NCBI GenBank assembly: GCA_963834445.1
Contig: CAWIBU010000001.1
Span: 310,001-374,000 of the forward strand
Length of the DNA stretch: 64,000 nucleotides
Direction: 5' to 3'
From: PALSA-350 sp963834445
GTDB taxonomy: Bacteria; Acidobacteriota; Terriglobia; Terriglobales; Acidobacteriaceae
This document shows, in pieces, positions 52,860 through 61,970 of this stretch. How positions within the stretch are numbered: position 1 is the first letter of the stretch; each line of letters begins with the position of its first letter. A model generated the notes under the pieces. It was not told the DNA's origin and made no database searches. It saw only the letters and a list, made by a program, of their open reading frames with translations. Both the position numbers and the translations under genes were made by a program.

Positions 52860-53855
52860 GTGGGATCCGAACCCGTGATCACCCAGCAACCCGGCGCTGA
52901 GCAAGCACGGCAAAGCTACTCAGACGGCAAAAGCATGGCAATCGCGTCGACGAGTGAACCATCCAGTGCACTTCAACGAGAAGCTATTTGTCCCTATTGC
53001 GGAGGGGTATCTGCGTATCTGCTCTCGTCCTCCGACGTCAATCGAGCGACCACTGCCGATGTTTATGCATATCATCGATGCCAACATTGCCAGCTCCTGT
53101 TTCTCACGCCACGCCCACATGATATGGGCCCCTACTATAAAGGCGGTTATCAGCCAATCCCAGGCACCCTATCTCAGCTAAAGGCTTTAGCCAGAAAAGA
53201 TTACTACCGCATGAAGCCGCTGCTGGCCCATAAGACGGAAGGCCGTTTGCTTGAAATCGGTCCATGGATAGGCATCTTCTCATGCAATGCAAAAGACGCG
53301 GGCTTTGCCGTTACCGCCATTGAGATGGATCCGCAATGCGTCGACTTCCTGAATAACGTGCTCGGCATCAAAGCGGTTCAGTCTTCCGACCCGGCGGCGA
53401 CAATGGCAGCGATGGACGAGAGTTTCGACGTGATCGTCTTGTGGCATACCCTGGAACATCTTCCCAAGCCATGGTTCGTTCTGCAAAAGGCGGCCGAACG
53501 GCTCGCGCCTGGAGGCATTCTGCTGATCGCCGTGCCCAACATTGAAAGCTACGATTTTACCGTTCTCAAAGCCGCCTGGGTCCATCTTGATACCCCGCGC
53601 CATCTCTATTTCTACACTGCCCGCTCGTTAGCGACACTCTGTACGACATTCGGATTGAGGACCCTTGAACTGACAACATCCGATCGGTTGAGCAAAGCTC
53701 TCAGCCTGCATGCGTGGTGTAAGCGCGCCCATTCCATCATTCCCCTCAAATACTTCAGCAGAGTTCTGGGATCCCTTCTGAACCAAATTGCCAGGCGGCA
53801 GAGCAAAGGCAACGGTTCTGGTCTTACCGCCGTTTTCATGAAACCGATTCTGTGA
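52860..53855 (+). CDS. Zinc-ribbon SAM methyltransferase
   Basis: 331 residues from a GTG at 52860 (an ATG at 52935 is an alternative). N-terminal region contains a zinc-ribbon-like pair CPYCGG (44-49) and CQHCQ (74-78), then a class I methyltransferase: RLLEIGPWIGIFSCNAKD, VTAIEMDPQCVD, DVIVLWHTLEHLPKPW, APGGILLIAVPNIESYDF. Such proteins methylate sugars in polysaccharide loci. This is the second methyltransferase of the cluster. Confidence 0.85.
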   Translation: MGSEPVITQQPGAEQARQSYSDGKSMAIASTSEPSSALQREAICPYCGGVSAYLLSSSDVNRATTADVYAYHRCQHCQLLFLTPRPHDMGPYYKGGYQPIPGTLSQLKALARKDYYRMKPLLAHKTEGRLLEIGPWIGIFSCNAKDAGFAVTAIEMDPQCVDFLNNVLGIKAVQSSDPAATMAAMDESFDVIVLWHTLEHLPKPWFVLQKAAERLAPGGILLIAVPNIESYDFTVLKAAWVHLDTPRHLYFYTARSLATLCTTFGLRTLELTTSDRLSKALSLHAWCKRAHSIIPLKYFSRVLGSLLNQIARRQSKGNGSGLTAVFMKPIL

Positions 53856-53952
53856 ACGGTCTGACGGACGCCCCCGCAGCACCTATCCAACAGAAGAAAT
53901 CGAGCGGCGGCCATGAAGAAGAAATTCCAACTCTGCAGGAGGCTTTTGCAAA

Positions 53953-54981
53953 ATGAATAAGGTTTTGGTGACCGGCGCTGCCGGATTTGTCGGACGGCAT
54001 GTGGTGCAGCGGCTCCTGGCAGCCGGCGACGAAGTGCACGCCGTAGACTGCGTGGCAGAATTTACCGGGGGCATCGATCCAGCCGACGGCTGGCCGCTCT
54101 TCGATCCGCGCCAATACGACCGCTTCCACTTCTACAAAGAAGATTGCCGCACCTGGTTTGCGCGCGTCAAGGATACCGATCTGGACTATACATTCCATCT
54201 CGCTGCCATGGTCGGGGGACGGCTCATGATTGAAAACAATCCGCTCGCCGTAGCAGACGATCTATCCATCGATGCGGCCTATTGGGGCTGGGCCAGGCAA
54301 GCCCGTCCGAAGAAAACGGCTTGCTTCAGTTCCAGTGCTGCTTATCCGGTCAGCCTGCAGCGGGCCGAGGGGTATCGCTTGCTAAAGGAAGAGATGATCT
54401 GTTTTGACCGCGATATCGGCATGCCTGACATGAGCTATGGCTGGGCCAAGCTGACTTGTGAATACCTGGCGCAGCTGGCCTACCAGAAGCATGGGCTGCA
54501 CTCGATCTGCTTTCGCCCCTTCTCCGGGTATGGCGAGGATCAGGATGACGCGTACCCATTTCCCAGCATCTGCAAGCGCGTGCTGAAGCACCGGGGGGCC
54601 GATATCGTGAACGTCTGGAGTACCGGCACCCAGATGCGCGATTTCATTCACATTGACGACTGCGTGGATGGCGTGATGACCATGATTGATTGCATTGACG
54701 ATGGTAGCGCCGTGAACCTCTCAACCGGCGTGCTGACCAGTTTCATCGATTTTGCCAAGCTGGCTGCCGCGACCGTAGGCTACTTCCCCGACGTCAGGGG
54801 CTTATCCGACAAACCAGCCGGTGTGCATGCACGTGGCGGAGACACCGCAAAACAGCGGCGGCTGGGCTTCCAGCACAAGATCGCCTTTCGCAACGGCGTT
54901 GAGCGAGCGCTCAACTATTACGCCGCGAGCAGTGACCGGCAAGGCGCTCGAGCGAAAGAAAGCTTTGCCCATACCCACTAG
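53953..54981 (+). CDS. NAD-dependent sugar-nucleotide epimerase/dehydratase
   Basis: An extended SDR of 342 residues with KVLVTGAAGFVGRHVV, HLAAMVGGRLMIENNPLAV, SSSAAYPVS and the catalytic YGWAK. Sequence features recall GDP-mannose 3,5-epimerase-like or dTDP-sugar enzymes, so the exact sugar cannot be told. RBS not strong. It is 97 bases after the methyltransferase and 214 bases before the next glycosyltransferase. Provides a precursor for the polymer. Confidence 0.85.
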   Translation: MNKVLVTGAAGFVGRHVVQRLLAAGDEVHAVDCVAEFTGGIDPADGWPLFDPRQYDRFHFYKEDCRTWFARVKDTDLDYTFHLAAMVGGRLMIENNPLAVADDLSIDAAYWGWARQARPKKTACFSSSAAYPVSLQRAEGYRLLKEEMICFDRDIGMPDMSYGWAKLTCEYLAQLAYQKHGLHSICFRPFSGYGEDQDDAYPFPSICKRVLKHRGADIVNVWSTGTQMRDFIHIDDCVDGVMTMIDCIDDGSAVNLSTGVLTSFIDFAKLAAATVGYFPDVRGLSDKPAGVHARGGDTAKQRRLGFQHKIAFRNGVERALNYYAASSDRQGARAKESFAHTH

Positions 54982-55195
54982 CGGAGCGCGTCCCTCTTGA
55001 TCGCGCATCGCCTTGTCTCAGCCGGTAACCGCCGGCGTCGTTTCCTCCTTTTTGCAACCTTCGGTTTTTGGCCGCCGCTGTTCGAGGCACTCGCCACGGA
55101 TATGACGTTCTCCGCCTGCGTGGTTGCAGGTTTACCGGCAATTCATCAGCTCGAACACTTCGTCAGACGCGTCAGCTGGGCTCGAGGTCTGGATT

Positions 55196-56056
55196 ATGGA
55201 TAAGCAACTATATCAGTACGATGTGATCGGATCGATTGTCGCCTACAATAGCAACCCGGTCGAGTTGGAGAAGGCAATTCGCAGCTTTCTCAACACCTCC
55301 CTTCGGGTCAAAATGCTGGTGGTGGACAATTCCCCCACTGCTTCACTCGGCGCAATGTGTCGCGAACTGGGCACGGAATACTTACACACCTCCAAAAATC
55401 AAGGCTTCGGCGCTGGGCATAATATCGCGATCAGACAAACTTCCACAACGAAGTATCATCTGGTCCTGAACGCGGACGTCCAATTCGAACGGAACGTCCT
55501 GGCCGAACTGGTCGAGTTCCTGGAGCTCAATGAATCTGTAGGGCTGGTGATGCCCAGGGTGTTTTATCCCGATGGTTCTCCGCAGAAACTCTGCAAAAAG
55601 CTTCCCGTTCCCTTTGACATGTTGGCCAGGCGGGCATTTCCAGGCGCTCTCAAACGATTGTGCCATGGCCGCATGGATTTGTTTGAACTGTCCAACATCA
55701 ACCTGGACATGGTGCTTTCGGTGCCCTATTTATCCGGTTGTTTCATGCTGTTGCGTAAGCAGTCCCTACTGGAGTGCGGGCTGTTTGACGAGCGATTCTT
55801 CATGTACTTCGAAGATGTCGATCTGACCAGGCGCATCCATGAGCGATATGAGACTGTCTACTATCCTCACGCGAGGATCACGCATCGCCATGACCGGGGC
55901 TCCTACAAAAGTCTTCGCCTACTGGCCATTGGCATTTGGTCCGCCGTGCTCTATTTCAATAAATGGGGATGGTTGTGGGACGAGCAGCGTGACCTGGCAA
56001 ACCGCGTCATTGGTCCGCTGGCGAATCTTAGTTTGCCGGCTCGCTTGCGCTTATGA
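55196..56056 (+). CDS. Family-2 glycosyltransferase, rhamnosyltransferase-like
   Basis: Start ATG 55196 (GAGGT nearby) gives 286 residues. GT-A fold with VIGSIVAYNSNPVELEKAIRS, VVDNSPT, SKNQGFGAGHNIAIR, the metal motif VLNADVQFE and FFMYFEDVDLTRRIH, characteristic of rhamnosyltransferase-type GT2 enzymes (WbbL-like). Probably acts late in repeat-unit assembly. A 213-base space separates it from the previous epimerase. Confidence 0.88.
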   Translation: MDKQLYQYDVIGSIVAYNSNPVELEKAIRSFLNTSLRVKMLVVDNSPTASLGAMCRELGTEYLHTSKNQGFGAGHNIAIRQTSTTKYHLVLNADVQFERNVLAELVEFLELNESVGLVMPRVFYPDGSPQKLCKKLPVPFDMLARRAFPGALKRLCHGRMDLFELSNINLDMVLSVPYLSGCFMLLRKQSLLECGLFDERFFMYFEDVDLTRRIHERYETVYYPHARITHRHDRGSYKSLRLLAIGIWSAVLYFNKWGWLWDEQRDLANRVIGPLANLSLPARLRL

Positions 56057-56202
56057 AGTATTGCCAACCTAATCCGGACCAGGCGCAGGCGGCATCCAGG
56101 TGTTGTCTTCTTCCCCGGGTCTGGTGGAAAAAACAGTAAATTGATTCCGGCTTCCTCCCACGCTCTCGATCACGACGAGCTCAATCCATGAGGCAAATAC
56201 CT

Positions 56203-57183
56203 ATGTTCGGCAAAGTATTGATTACCGGCGCTGCCGGGTTTATCGGCTCGTCGCTGACTCGTGAACTTGTGCATCGTGGCAGCGAAGTCATCGGCCTGGA
56301 TAACCTGTCTACCGGGCGGATCGACAATTTGGACGACGTTCTGCATTTGATGCAGTTCGTCGAGGGAGACCTGCGCGATACCGGACTGATGGCGGAGCTA
56401 TGCCGCGGGGTCGACGTGGTTTTTCACCAGGGCGCTCTGGCTTCGGTGGCCCTGTCGGTCGCGGACCCATTACTCAGCCACCAGGCGAACATAGAGGGAA
56501 CCCTTAGTTTGTTGTTAGCAGCCAGGCAGCAGCGGGTACGGCGCGTGCTGTATGCAGCTTCCTCTTCAGCCTATGGCGACTCCCTCACGTTACCCAAACA
56601 GGAAACAATGCCCACGGCCCCCATCTCCCCATACGCCGTGCAGAAGCTGGCCGGCGAACATTACATGCAGAGCTTTGCCTCGATCTATGGCATGGAAACG
56701 GTCTGTCTCCGCTACTTCAATGTGTTTGGCCCCTGCCAGTCTGCGGATTCACCCTACTCCGGTGTACTCGCCCAGTTCATTGCCGCCATCCTTGCCGGCC
56801 AGCCGGTGACCATCTATGGCGATGGCAAACAGAGCCGTGATTTCACCTACATTGAAAATGTTGTGCAAGCCAATCTACTGGCCGCGACTGCGCCGGCCCA
56901 GGTGGTCAGCGGAAAAGTCTACAACGTGGCCTGCGGTCAGGGGCACTCCCTGCTCGACACCCACCAAAGCCTTTGCACCCTGATGAACCGTTCCGGCCGC
57001 ATCATCTACTGCCCGGAACGCCGTGGCGACATTCGCCATTCCGTCGCCGACATCGGCCGGGCGCAGAAGGATCTGGGGTACTGTCTCAGTGTGGATTTCA
57101 TCGAGGGTCTGCGGCGCACGGTCGCGTGGCATCAGAGCCAGCACAGAAGGACACAAGATTGCCTGCAGCACTGTGAGACCTAG
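56203..57183 (+). CDS. UDP-N-acetylglucosamine/UDP-glucose 4-epimerase-like (WbpP type)
   Basis: 326 residues from ATG 56203 (AGG nearby; an upstream in-frame ATG at 56188 adds five residues). Extended SDR: VLITGAAGFIGSSL, HQGALASVALSVADPLLSHQ, AASSSAYGDS, YAVQKLAGEHY (Tyr-x3-Lys), RYFNVFGPCQSADSPYSGVL and YGDGKQSRDFTYIENV. This set resembles WbpP/Gne, which epimerise UDP-GlcNAc or UDP-Glc at C4. Last gene of the cluster. Confidence 0.88.
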   Translation: MFGKVLITGAAGFIGSSLTRELVHRGSEVIGLDNLSTGRIDNLDDVLHLMQFVEGDLRDTGLMAELCRGVDVVFHQGALASVALSVADPLLSHQANIEGTLSLLLAARQQRVRRVLYAASSSAYGDSLTLPKQETMPTAPISPYAVQKLAGEHYMQSFASIYGMETVCLRYFNVFGPCQSADSPYSGVLAQFIAAILAGQPVTIYGDGKQSRDFTYIENVVQANLLAATAPAQVVSGKVYNVACGQGHSLLDTHQSLCTLMNRSGRIIYCPERRGDIRHSVADIGRAQKDLGYCLSVDFIEGLRRTVAWHQSQHRRTQDCLQHCET

Positions 57184-57485
57184 TAAGTCCCGATCCGAAT
57201 CCCACTCAGACGTGTCTCACCCAATAGCGCTTCGTGCGCCCAGGCAGGCACTGCAGTTATTTTTTCTTCAGCACAGCGCTGCTGTTTTCATGGACAGTGA
57301 TCACCGCCATCAGCTTGCTGACGTCAGCCGATTTATCAGGCGCCCCGCTCATTGGGGGAAATTCCGCCCGTTCCCGAAAAGGGCCCGGCTAAAACCCGTG
57401 CCCTTCCGAGCTCGCTGTGGCGAGGAAACCCTCATTGTTAGCGGCACAGTCGAAAACCTTTAGATATCTCTCACCGTGTGTTCGC
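57184..57485. other. Convergent intergenic region with a weak hairpin
   Basis: About 300 bases between the cluster end and the propeller gene (minus). A stem AAGGGCCCGG / CCGTGCCCTT (57379-57388 and 57396-57405, one mismatch) is the only terminator-like feature; no T-run follows. No gene seen. Confidence 0.35.
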
Positions 57486-60400
57486 CTATTTGTCGCTATC
57501 CGCCTTCCCGCCCAGCGAGGCGCTCGCTCTGCCCATGGTCCGCGCTTCGAGGATGCTCTCGGCGTTCACCGTCCCCTCGATCACCACCCTTCGGCCAATG
57601 ATCGGATGAATCGTGGTGTGCTCCTGGATGGCCTCGCTGAGATCGACCCGCAACAGCTTGCCCGTCCGCAGCGTGATCGTAATGCGGTCGCCATGGACGC
57701 TCTTGATGGTTCCCCAATAGAGCCGTGGATTCGGAGCGGACGGTTTCGGCGCTATTGACGAGATCAGATCACGGCGCACAGGAAACATCTTTCCTCGTCT
57801 GAGAGGACGCAGACCAAAGATGGTGAGTTCACGGAAGCCGGGTACGTAAACTCGTCCGTTGGCTATCGTGGGAACGAGAATGGCATTGCCGCCGCTATCA
57901 GAATGGCTCCCAGGCCAGGTGCCGGCATTCCCGGACCACAGAAGCGGAAGACTTCCCGCCGCCGCCGTGCCATTGAAAGCAAACGCCTTGATCTGCTGCT
58001 GATCGTTAGCCGGCCGCCCGATTGCCCAAATGATGGAGGTGCCCGGCGTGGTCCCATTGGACGATACCGAAGTAAAGAACCCGCTGCCACCATCACTGGG
58101 TACGGCACTGGACGACGCTTCGTGCTGCAGCGCGGGCGTTGCCCCCGTATTGACTTTCCAGCTATTGGCATGCGTGCCCCCGCTGCTCACGACCCGTCCC
58201 ACACCATCGGATGCTTTGAAGTACGAAGGCCCGCACCAGCATCCGCCGACGGCGACATTCTTGGGAATGTCGGGGTTGTGAAAACCTCCCATGCTGTCGC
58301 GATTGAGAATGAAGAGCCGGCCATCTTTACCAGCCGCCGCGGCAATGTGCGGCATGTTGCCGGGTTGATCGGGCAACACCAGCACTCCGCCGGACCCGTA
58401 ATCGGTGTCGCCCTGATCCAGCGGAAATACATTCGATGGAGTGAACAGATCGAGGGGTTTCGACAAATCGGAACTCATCCTGACGACGCTTTCCTGAATG
58501 TTCGTAGTCCCGGTATATGTGTTGGCTGCGCTATCGGAGTTGCCGGTCACGAAAAATAAATCTCCCTCGTTGCCGGCTGCCACGCCATAGCCTGACATCC
58601 AGATCGACGAAAGGAAAAATGAGTTGGGGTCCGTCGGCTGCGTATCGGTGAGTTCGTTGGCCGGCAGCGGCTTGAGCGTTGCGGCGTTCCAACCCAAAAG
58701 CCAGCCGCGGGACACATTCGCTTTCCAGTCGCAGAAGCTGGCAAAGGCCGCGTAGACATTTCCGTTGGCCAGCAGTAATGCCGATCGCTGGCGTTGCACG
58801 CTCGCATCGAACGCGAACGCGGTGCCGTTCGCCAGGGTGTGCGAGGCAGCGATCGTGATGGGCGACCCAGGCCTGTCAAGCAGTGTGCTCAAGTCCAGCT
58901 CGTGCAGTTGGTAAGTGGGGCTGCCACCCACCACCGTGTAAGCAATCACATACATCACCCGGCGGCGCAGGTCGATGACCGGTGTGCTGTTGATGCCAAC
59001 GTTGGGTCCACTATCCATGCAGCCCTGCGGCCGCGGCACCGGCGCCCCAAGGCTGACGGTGTTCAGTATATTGCCCAGCCAGGAGTCAATCGCGTAGATG
59101 GTATTGCTTTCGGTCGCAGCATATACGACTGTGTTCGTACCCTGATTCTGGATTGGCTGGTTGGTCACGACCAGCGGCTGCGCGTCGATGCGGTCGTCGA
59201 GCGGAACCGAGGCAATCAGCCCAAAGGTCAGCGGCGTAACATTCGCCGTAGTCAGGGTATTCTCCGCCGCATTCCAACCAGTGCGCTCGGAGTCGTTGTG
59301 ATAGGTGGCAACACTGGTGCAGCCGACAATCACTGTGTTGGAGAACACCACATTGGAGCCGATGTACTCCACTACTTGCACTGTGTCGCCCTGGGCGAAA
59401 ACAGCCGGCGCCGCGATGTCCAGGGGAGCTTCACCCGGAGCCGCTCCGCCGTAGCCTGCGATCGCATTGTTTTTGAGCAGAACCAGGGTCGCATCGATAG
59501 TTGTGTCGCTTACCCAAGCTGCTGCCTGCCCGGGGCAAATCGGGCCAATCAGTGTAGGCCGTGGAATGTTGTTGGTAGGGGTTACCGGAGGCGACTTAGG
59601 GCTATGGTGACAAAGCGTCTGTTCCGCGGACACGCCGGGCGAGGCTTTGATGGGCGGCGCAACATGCATCCAATTGCTTTCAGCCGTGCTTGCTCCCGAA
59701 CCGATGACGCCGGGCTGAAATGCCTGCAACAGCGACCCGGTGAACAGGCCATGTGCGGTGATCGCATCGTTGCCGATAATCGGCGTGTCGAGTGTAGGCG
59801 CGGTGAGCGGAGATGGCTCCGGCTTCACGATCATGGCCGGCGCGTCCGCGCTCGCCACACCAGTGCAGGCGCTTTGCCTGGCGGTGATCTTATCGCCCTT
59901 CACCAGAGCAGAGGTCGACACGGGATCCCAATTGCTTCCCCACGAGTTCGGTGTGGCTCCATGGCCGATGGCAGACGAGGTGTTGAGGTCGCGCACTTCG
60001 ACCTTTACCCCCGGCACCAGGTTATGCACGGGAACCACTTGGCCACACTGATAAATTTTCGCATCGATGGTGGGGGTGGGGAGCGTTGCCGGCATTTTCC
60101 CCACGATCATCACAGCAGAAGGCTGGCTGATGACACCATTCACCGTCTGCGTCGCGGTCACCTGATCCCCTATATGGAGCGCATGCATGAGTGGAACATC
60201 CACGAACCCGAACTCCGTGGGGATAGGACCTCCGATCACCGAGCCGCTCAGAAAGACCGTGATCGTCGCATGCGGGATAAACGAATCCACATATACGCTT
60301 TGCGAACATTCGTTGGTGGGTTCAACGTGAGCCGGAGAAAGCGTGGGCCCCTTCGGCCCCTGAATCGGCCAGCGGTCATTAATATAAACGCGCTTCTCCT

Positions 60401-60557
60401 GCGCGGACGCTGACGGCGCATGCGCCAGAATAATGATGAAAAGAGAGGCAAGGCAGAAGAGAGCATTCGCAAGCGGCGAGAAACCATGCCCCGCATGCCG
60501 GAACGAATGCGACATATGCTGCGCATCGTTGCCCGTAAGTGGCTTTGCCATGGTCAT
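57486..60557 (-). CDS. Large secreted protein with PQQ-type beta-propeller
   Basis: The ATG at 60557 lies eight bases after GGAGGAA and gives 1023 residues. An N-terminal region carries a signal/membrane segment (about 38-55, NALFCLASLFIIILAHAPSAS), several Pro/Thr-rich repeated modules of about 90 residues (about 60-440), then a propeller starting VATYHNDSERTGWNAAENTLT, paralogous to the lipoprotein at 19692. The C-terminal 80 residues (YWGTIKSVHGDRITITLRTGK...) add a small beta domain of the type in RNA/DNA-binding or SH3-like proteins. Role unknown; extracytoplasmic, next to the polysaccharide cluster but on the other strand. Confidence 0.85.
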   Translation of the reverse strand: MTMAKPLTGNDAQHMSHSFRHAGHGFSPLANALFCLASLFIIILAHAPSASAQEKRVYINDRWPIQGPKGPTLSPAHVEPTNECSQSVYVDSFIPHATITVFLSGSVIGGPIPTEFGFVDVPLMHALHIGDQVTATQTVNGVISQPSAVMIVGKMPATLPTPTIDAKIYQCGQVVPVHNLVPGVKVEVRDLNTSSAIGHGATPNSWGSNWDPVSTSALVKGDKITARQSACTGVASADAPAMIVKPEPSPLTAPTLDTPIIGNDAITAHGLFTGSLLQAFQPGVIGSGASTAESNWMHVAPPIKASPGVSAEQTLCHHSPKSPPVTPTNNIPRPTLIGPICPGQAAAWVSDTTIDATLVLLKNNAIAGYGGAAPGEAPLDIAAPAVFAQGDTVQVVEYIGSNVVFSNTVIVGCTSVATYHNDSERTGWNAAENTLTTANVTPLTFGLIASVPLDDRIDAQPLVVTNQPIQNQGTNTVVYAATESNTIYAIDSWLGNILNTVSLGAPVPRPQGCMDSGPNVGINSTPVIDLRRRVMYVIAYTVVGGSPTYQLHELDLSTLLDRPGSPITIAASHTLANGTAFAFDASVQRQRSALLLANGNVYAAFASFCDWKANVSRGWLLGWNAATLKPLPANELTDTQPTDPNSFFLSSIWMSGYGVAAGNEGDLFFVTGNSDSAANTYTGTTNIQESVVRMSSDLSKPLDLFTPSNVFPLDQGDTDYGSGGVLVLPDQPGNMPHIAAAAGKDGRLFILNRDSMGGFHNPDIPKNVAVGGCWCGPSYFKASDGVGRVVSSGGTHANSWKVNTGATPALQHEASSSAVPSDGGSGFFTSVSSNGTTPGTSIIWAIGRPANDQQQIKAFAFNGTAAAGSLPLLWSGNAGTWPGSHSDSGGNAILVPTIANGRVYVPGFRELTIFGLRPLRRGKMFPVRRDLISSIAPKPSAPNPRLYWGTIKSVHGDRITITLRTGKLLRVDLSEAIQEHTTIHPIIGRRVVIEGTVNAESILEARTMGRASASLGGKADSDK

Positions 60558-60877
60558 CGTTGGTTCCTCCAAGTCGCACCGGCCGATCGCTGAGACCAGA
60601 CATCTACAACGGCTGCTTCAAAATATCGTGCTCGCGAGCCAGGAATGTTTGTATAGTGCGACGTTGCGAAAATTCGTTACAGTCCTATGGTTTGGGAATC
60701 CAGGCACAGGACGGACGGAACGTGGCAGCCAAAAGTAACCTGTCCCTATTCTCCATGTCTCAATCAAGGGGACCACGCCACAATTCAGCCGAGCCAGAGC
60801 ACGTAGTCCCCGATTTCGGTGCTGGACAAGACTCGATTTCCAGGCAATCTGAACAGCCGGATAACGGCCCTGAGCAA
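60558..60877. other. Intergenic region, no gene supported
   Basis: Some 320 bases upstream of the propeller gene and downstream of the interrupted membrane protein. Open frames here have no ribosome binding site and no conserved-looking composition. The promoter of the propeller gene must lie in this interval but I could not place it. Confidence 0.35.
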
Positions 60878-61936
60878 TCACCACTCCGGAAGAAGCCGGA
60901 ATTCACGAACGGCAATCTGCTCGCCACCGATCGATCGCTCCGGTGCCGGTTCGAAGATCACCGCTATCTCGTCAAACCGGCGGAGGTGATCGTTTCGAGG
61001 CAGTCGATACCGCAGTAACTCATCGACTGACGGTCGATCCAGTCGAAAACCTGCCGCCGTGCTAGACAAGACAGGTTGGAGTCCGAGGGTCTGCGATTGT
61101 CCCGTTTACGAGTCGATCAGCTTTACGGCAATATCGATTCGACCAGGACGACTATCGGCATTCCAGATACCCATATCGATTTCACGGCAGCACATCAGAT
61201 CGATCGGTTCGCCAAGCTTCTGGTGAGCTTCCATCGTGAGGCGGTGCCAATCAGATGAGTGGATGACCACCGTTGTCGGGCTTTCATGTACGACGTGAGC
61301 GTTGGGGCCCGGCCCTTGGGCGGGTGTCTTGAAGTACCAGTATGACCCGGTGAAGGGGATCACCAGCGGCTTCGCTAAATGCCCCCGCGTTGTGGAATGG
61401 GCATGAGAAGGAGGTGGCGGAGTTATCACCGCCTTACGCGGAGCGCTCGGCCACAGAATGATTCCGACCCACGAGGTTTCCAGTTGTTTCGGGTCTCTGC
61501 CTGCTTTTGGGTGTGCAACTTTGCCCGCAACTCCCGCTTCCCTGGTCACCCCTCCCGCGGGTAACCAATGCCAGATGCATCCTGTCAACAGGATGGCAAT
61601 TGCGATAAGCACGCGGAGCAGTGACCACCGGCCATGATCACGGTCGTCCCGTGCCTCACTCGCGATCGTCTCTCTCCGGTAATACCACTCCAATGCGAAG
61701 CAGCAACCCGAAAACGAAACTGTTGCGGTAAGACCGCGCCCGGTGGCTGCCGCCAGCATCGATACTTCCACGCAAATGGCCATGACACACGTTGCCCATA
61801 TTCCGCGTTCACTAGCTCGTGTCTGGAGGCCCGCCAGCGTGAACAGTACATCATTGTCGTTAGGCTGTCGTGCGCTGTGGAGTAGATACGTGCGATCCGC
61901 ATGGGCAACGCTTTCAGACCCTGGAAGCGAAAACAT
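60878..61936 (-). pseudogene. Membrane protein interrupted by an in-frame TAA
   Basis: From ATG 61936 (GAGGG at 8 bases) the frame runs 276 residues to a TAA at 61106-61108 and continues without any other stop for 75 more to 60878, giving 352 codons in one frame. The first part has membrane segments (about 45-78 and 106-127) and a conserved-looking domain (LVIPFTGSYWYFKTPAQGPG, IDLMCCREIDMGIWNADS). The continuation (TGQSQTLGLQPVLSS, LLRYRLPRNDHLRRFDEIAVIF) reads like the natural end of that beta domain. Similar proteins I recall in Acidobacteriota continue here. A nonsense mutation, or less likely readthrough or sequencing error. Function unknown. Confidence 0.65.
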
Positions 61937-61970
61937 CCCTTGATCCCTCGCTAAGGAATTTCTGGTACGC

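Noticed and set aside
58794..60413. Plus-strand open frame of 539 codons
   Set aside because: It is antisense to the large propeller protein. Long antisense frames are common in GC-rich DNA; no ribosome binding site or motif supports it.
60539..61018. Plus-strand open frame of 159 codons in the gap before the interrupted gene
   Set aside because: It overlaps the continuation of the interrupted membrane protein on the other strand, lacks a ribosome binding site and is Ser/Arg/Pro-rich without a motif.
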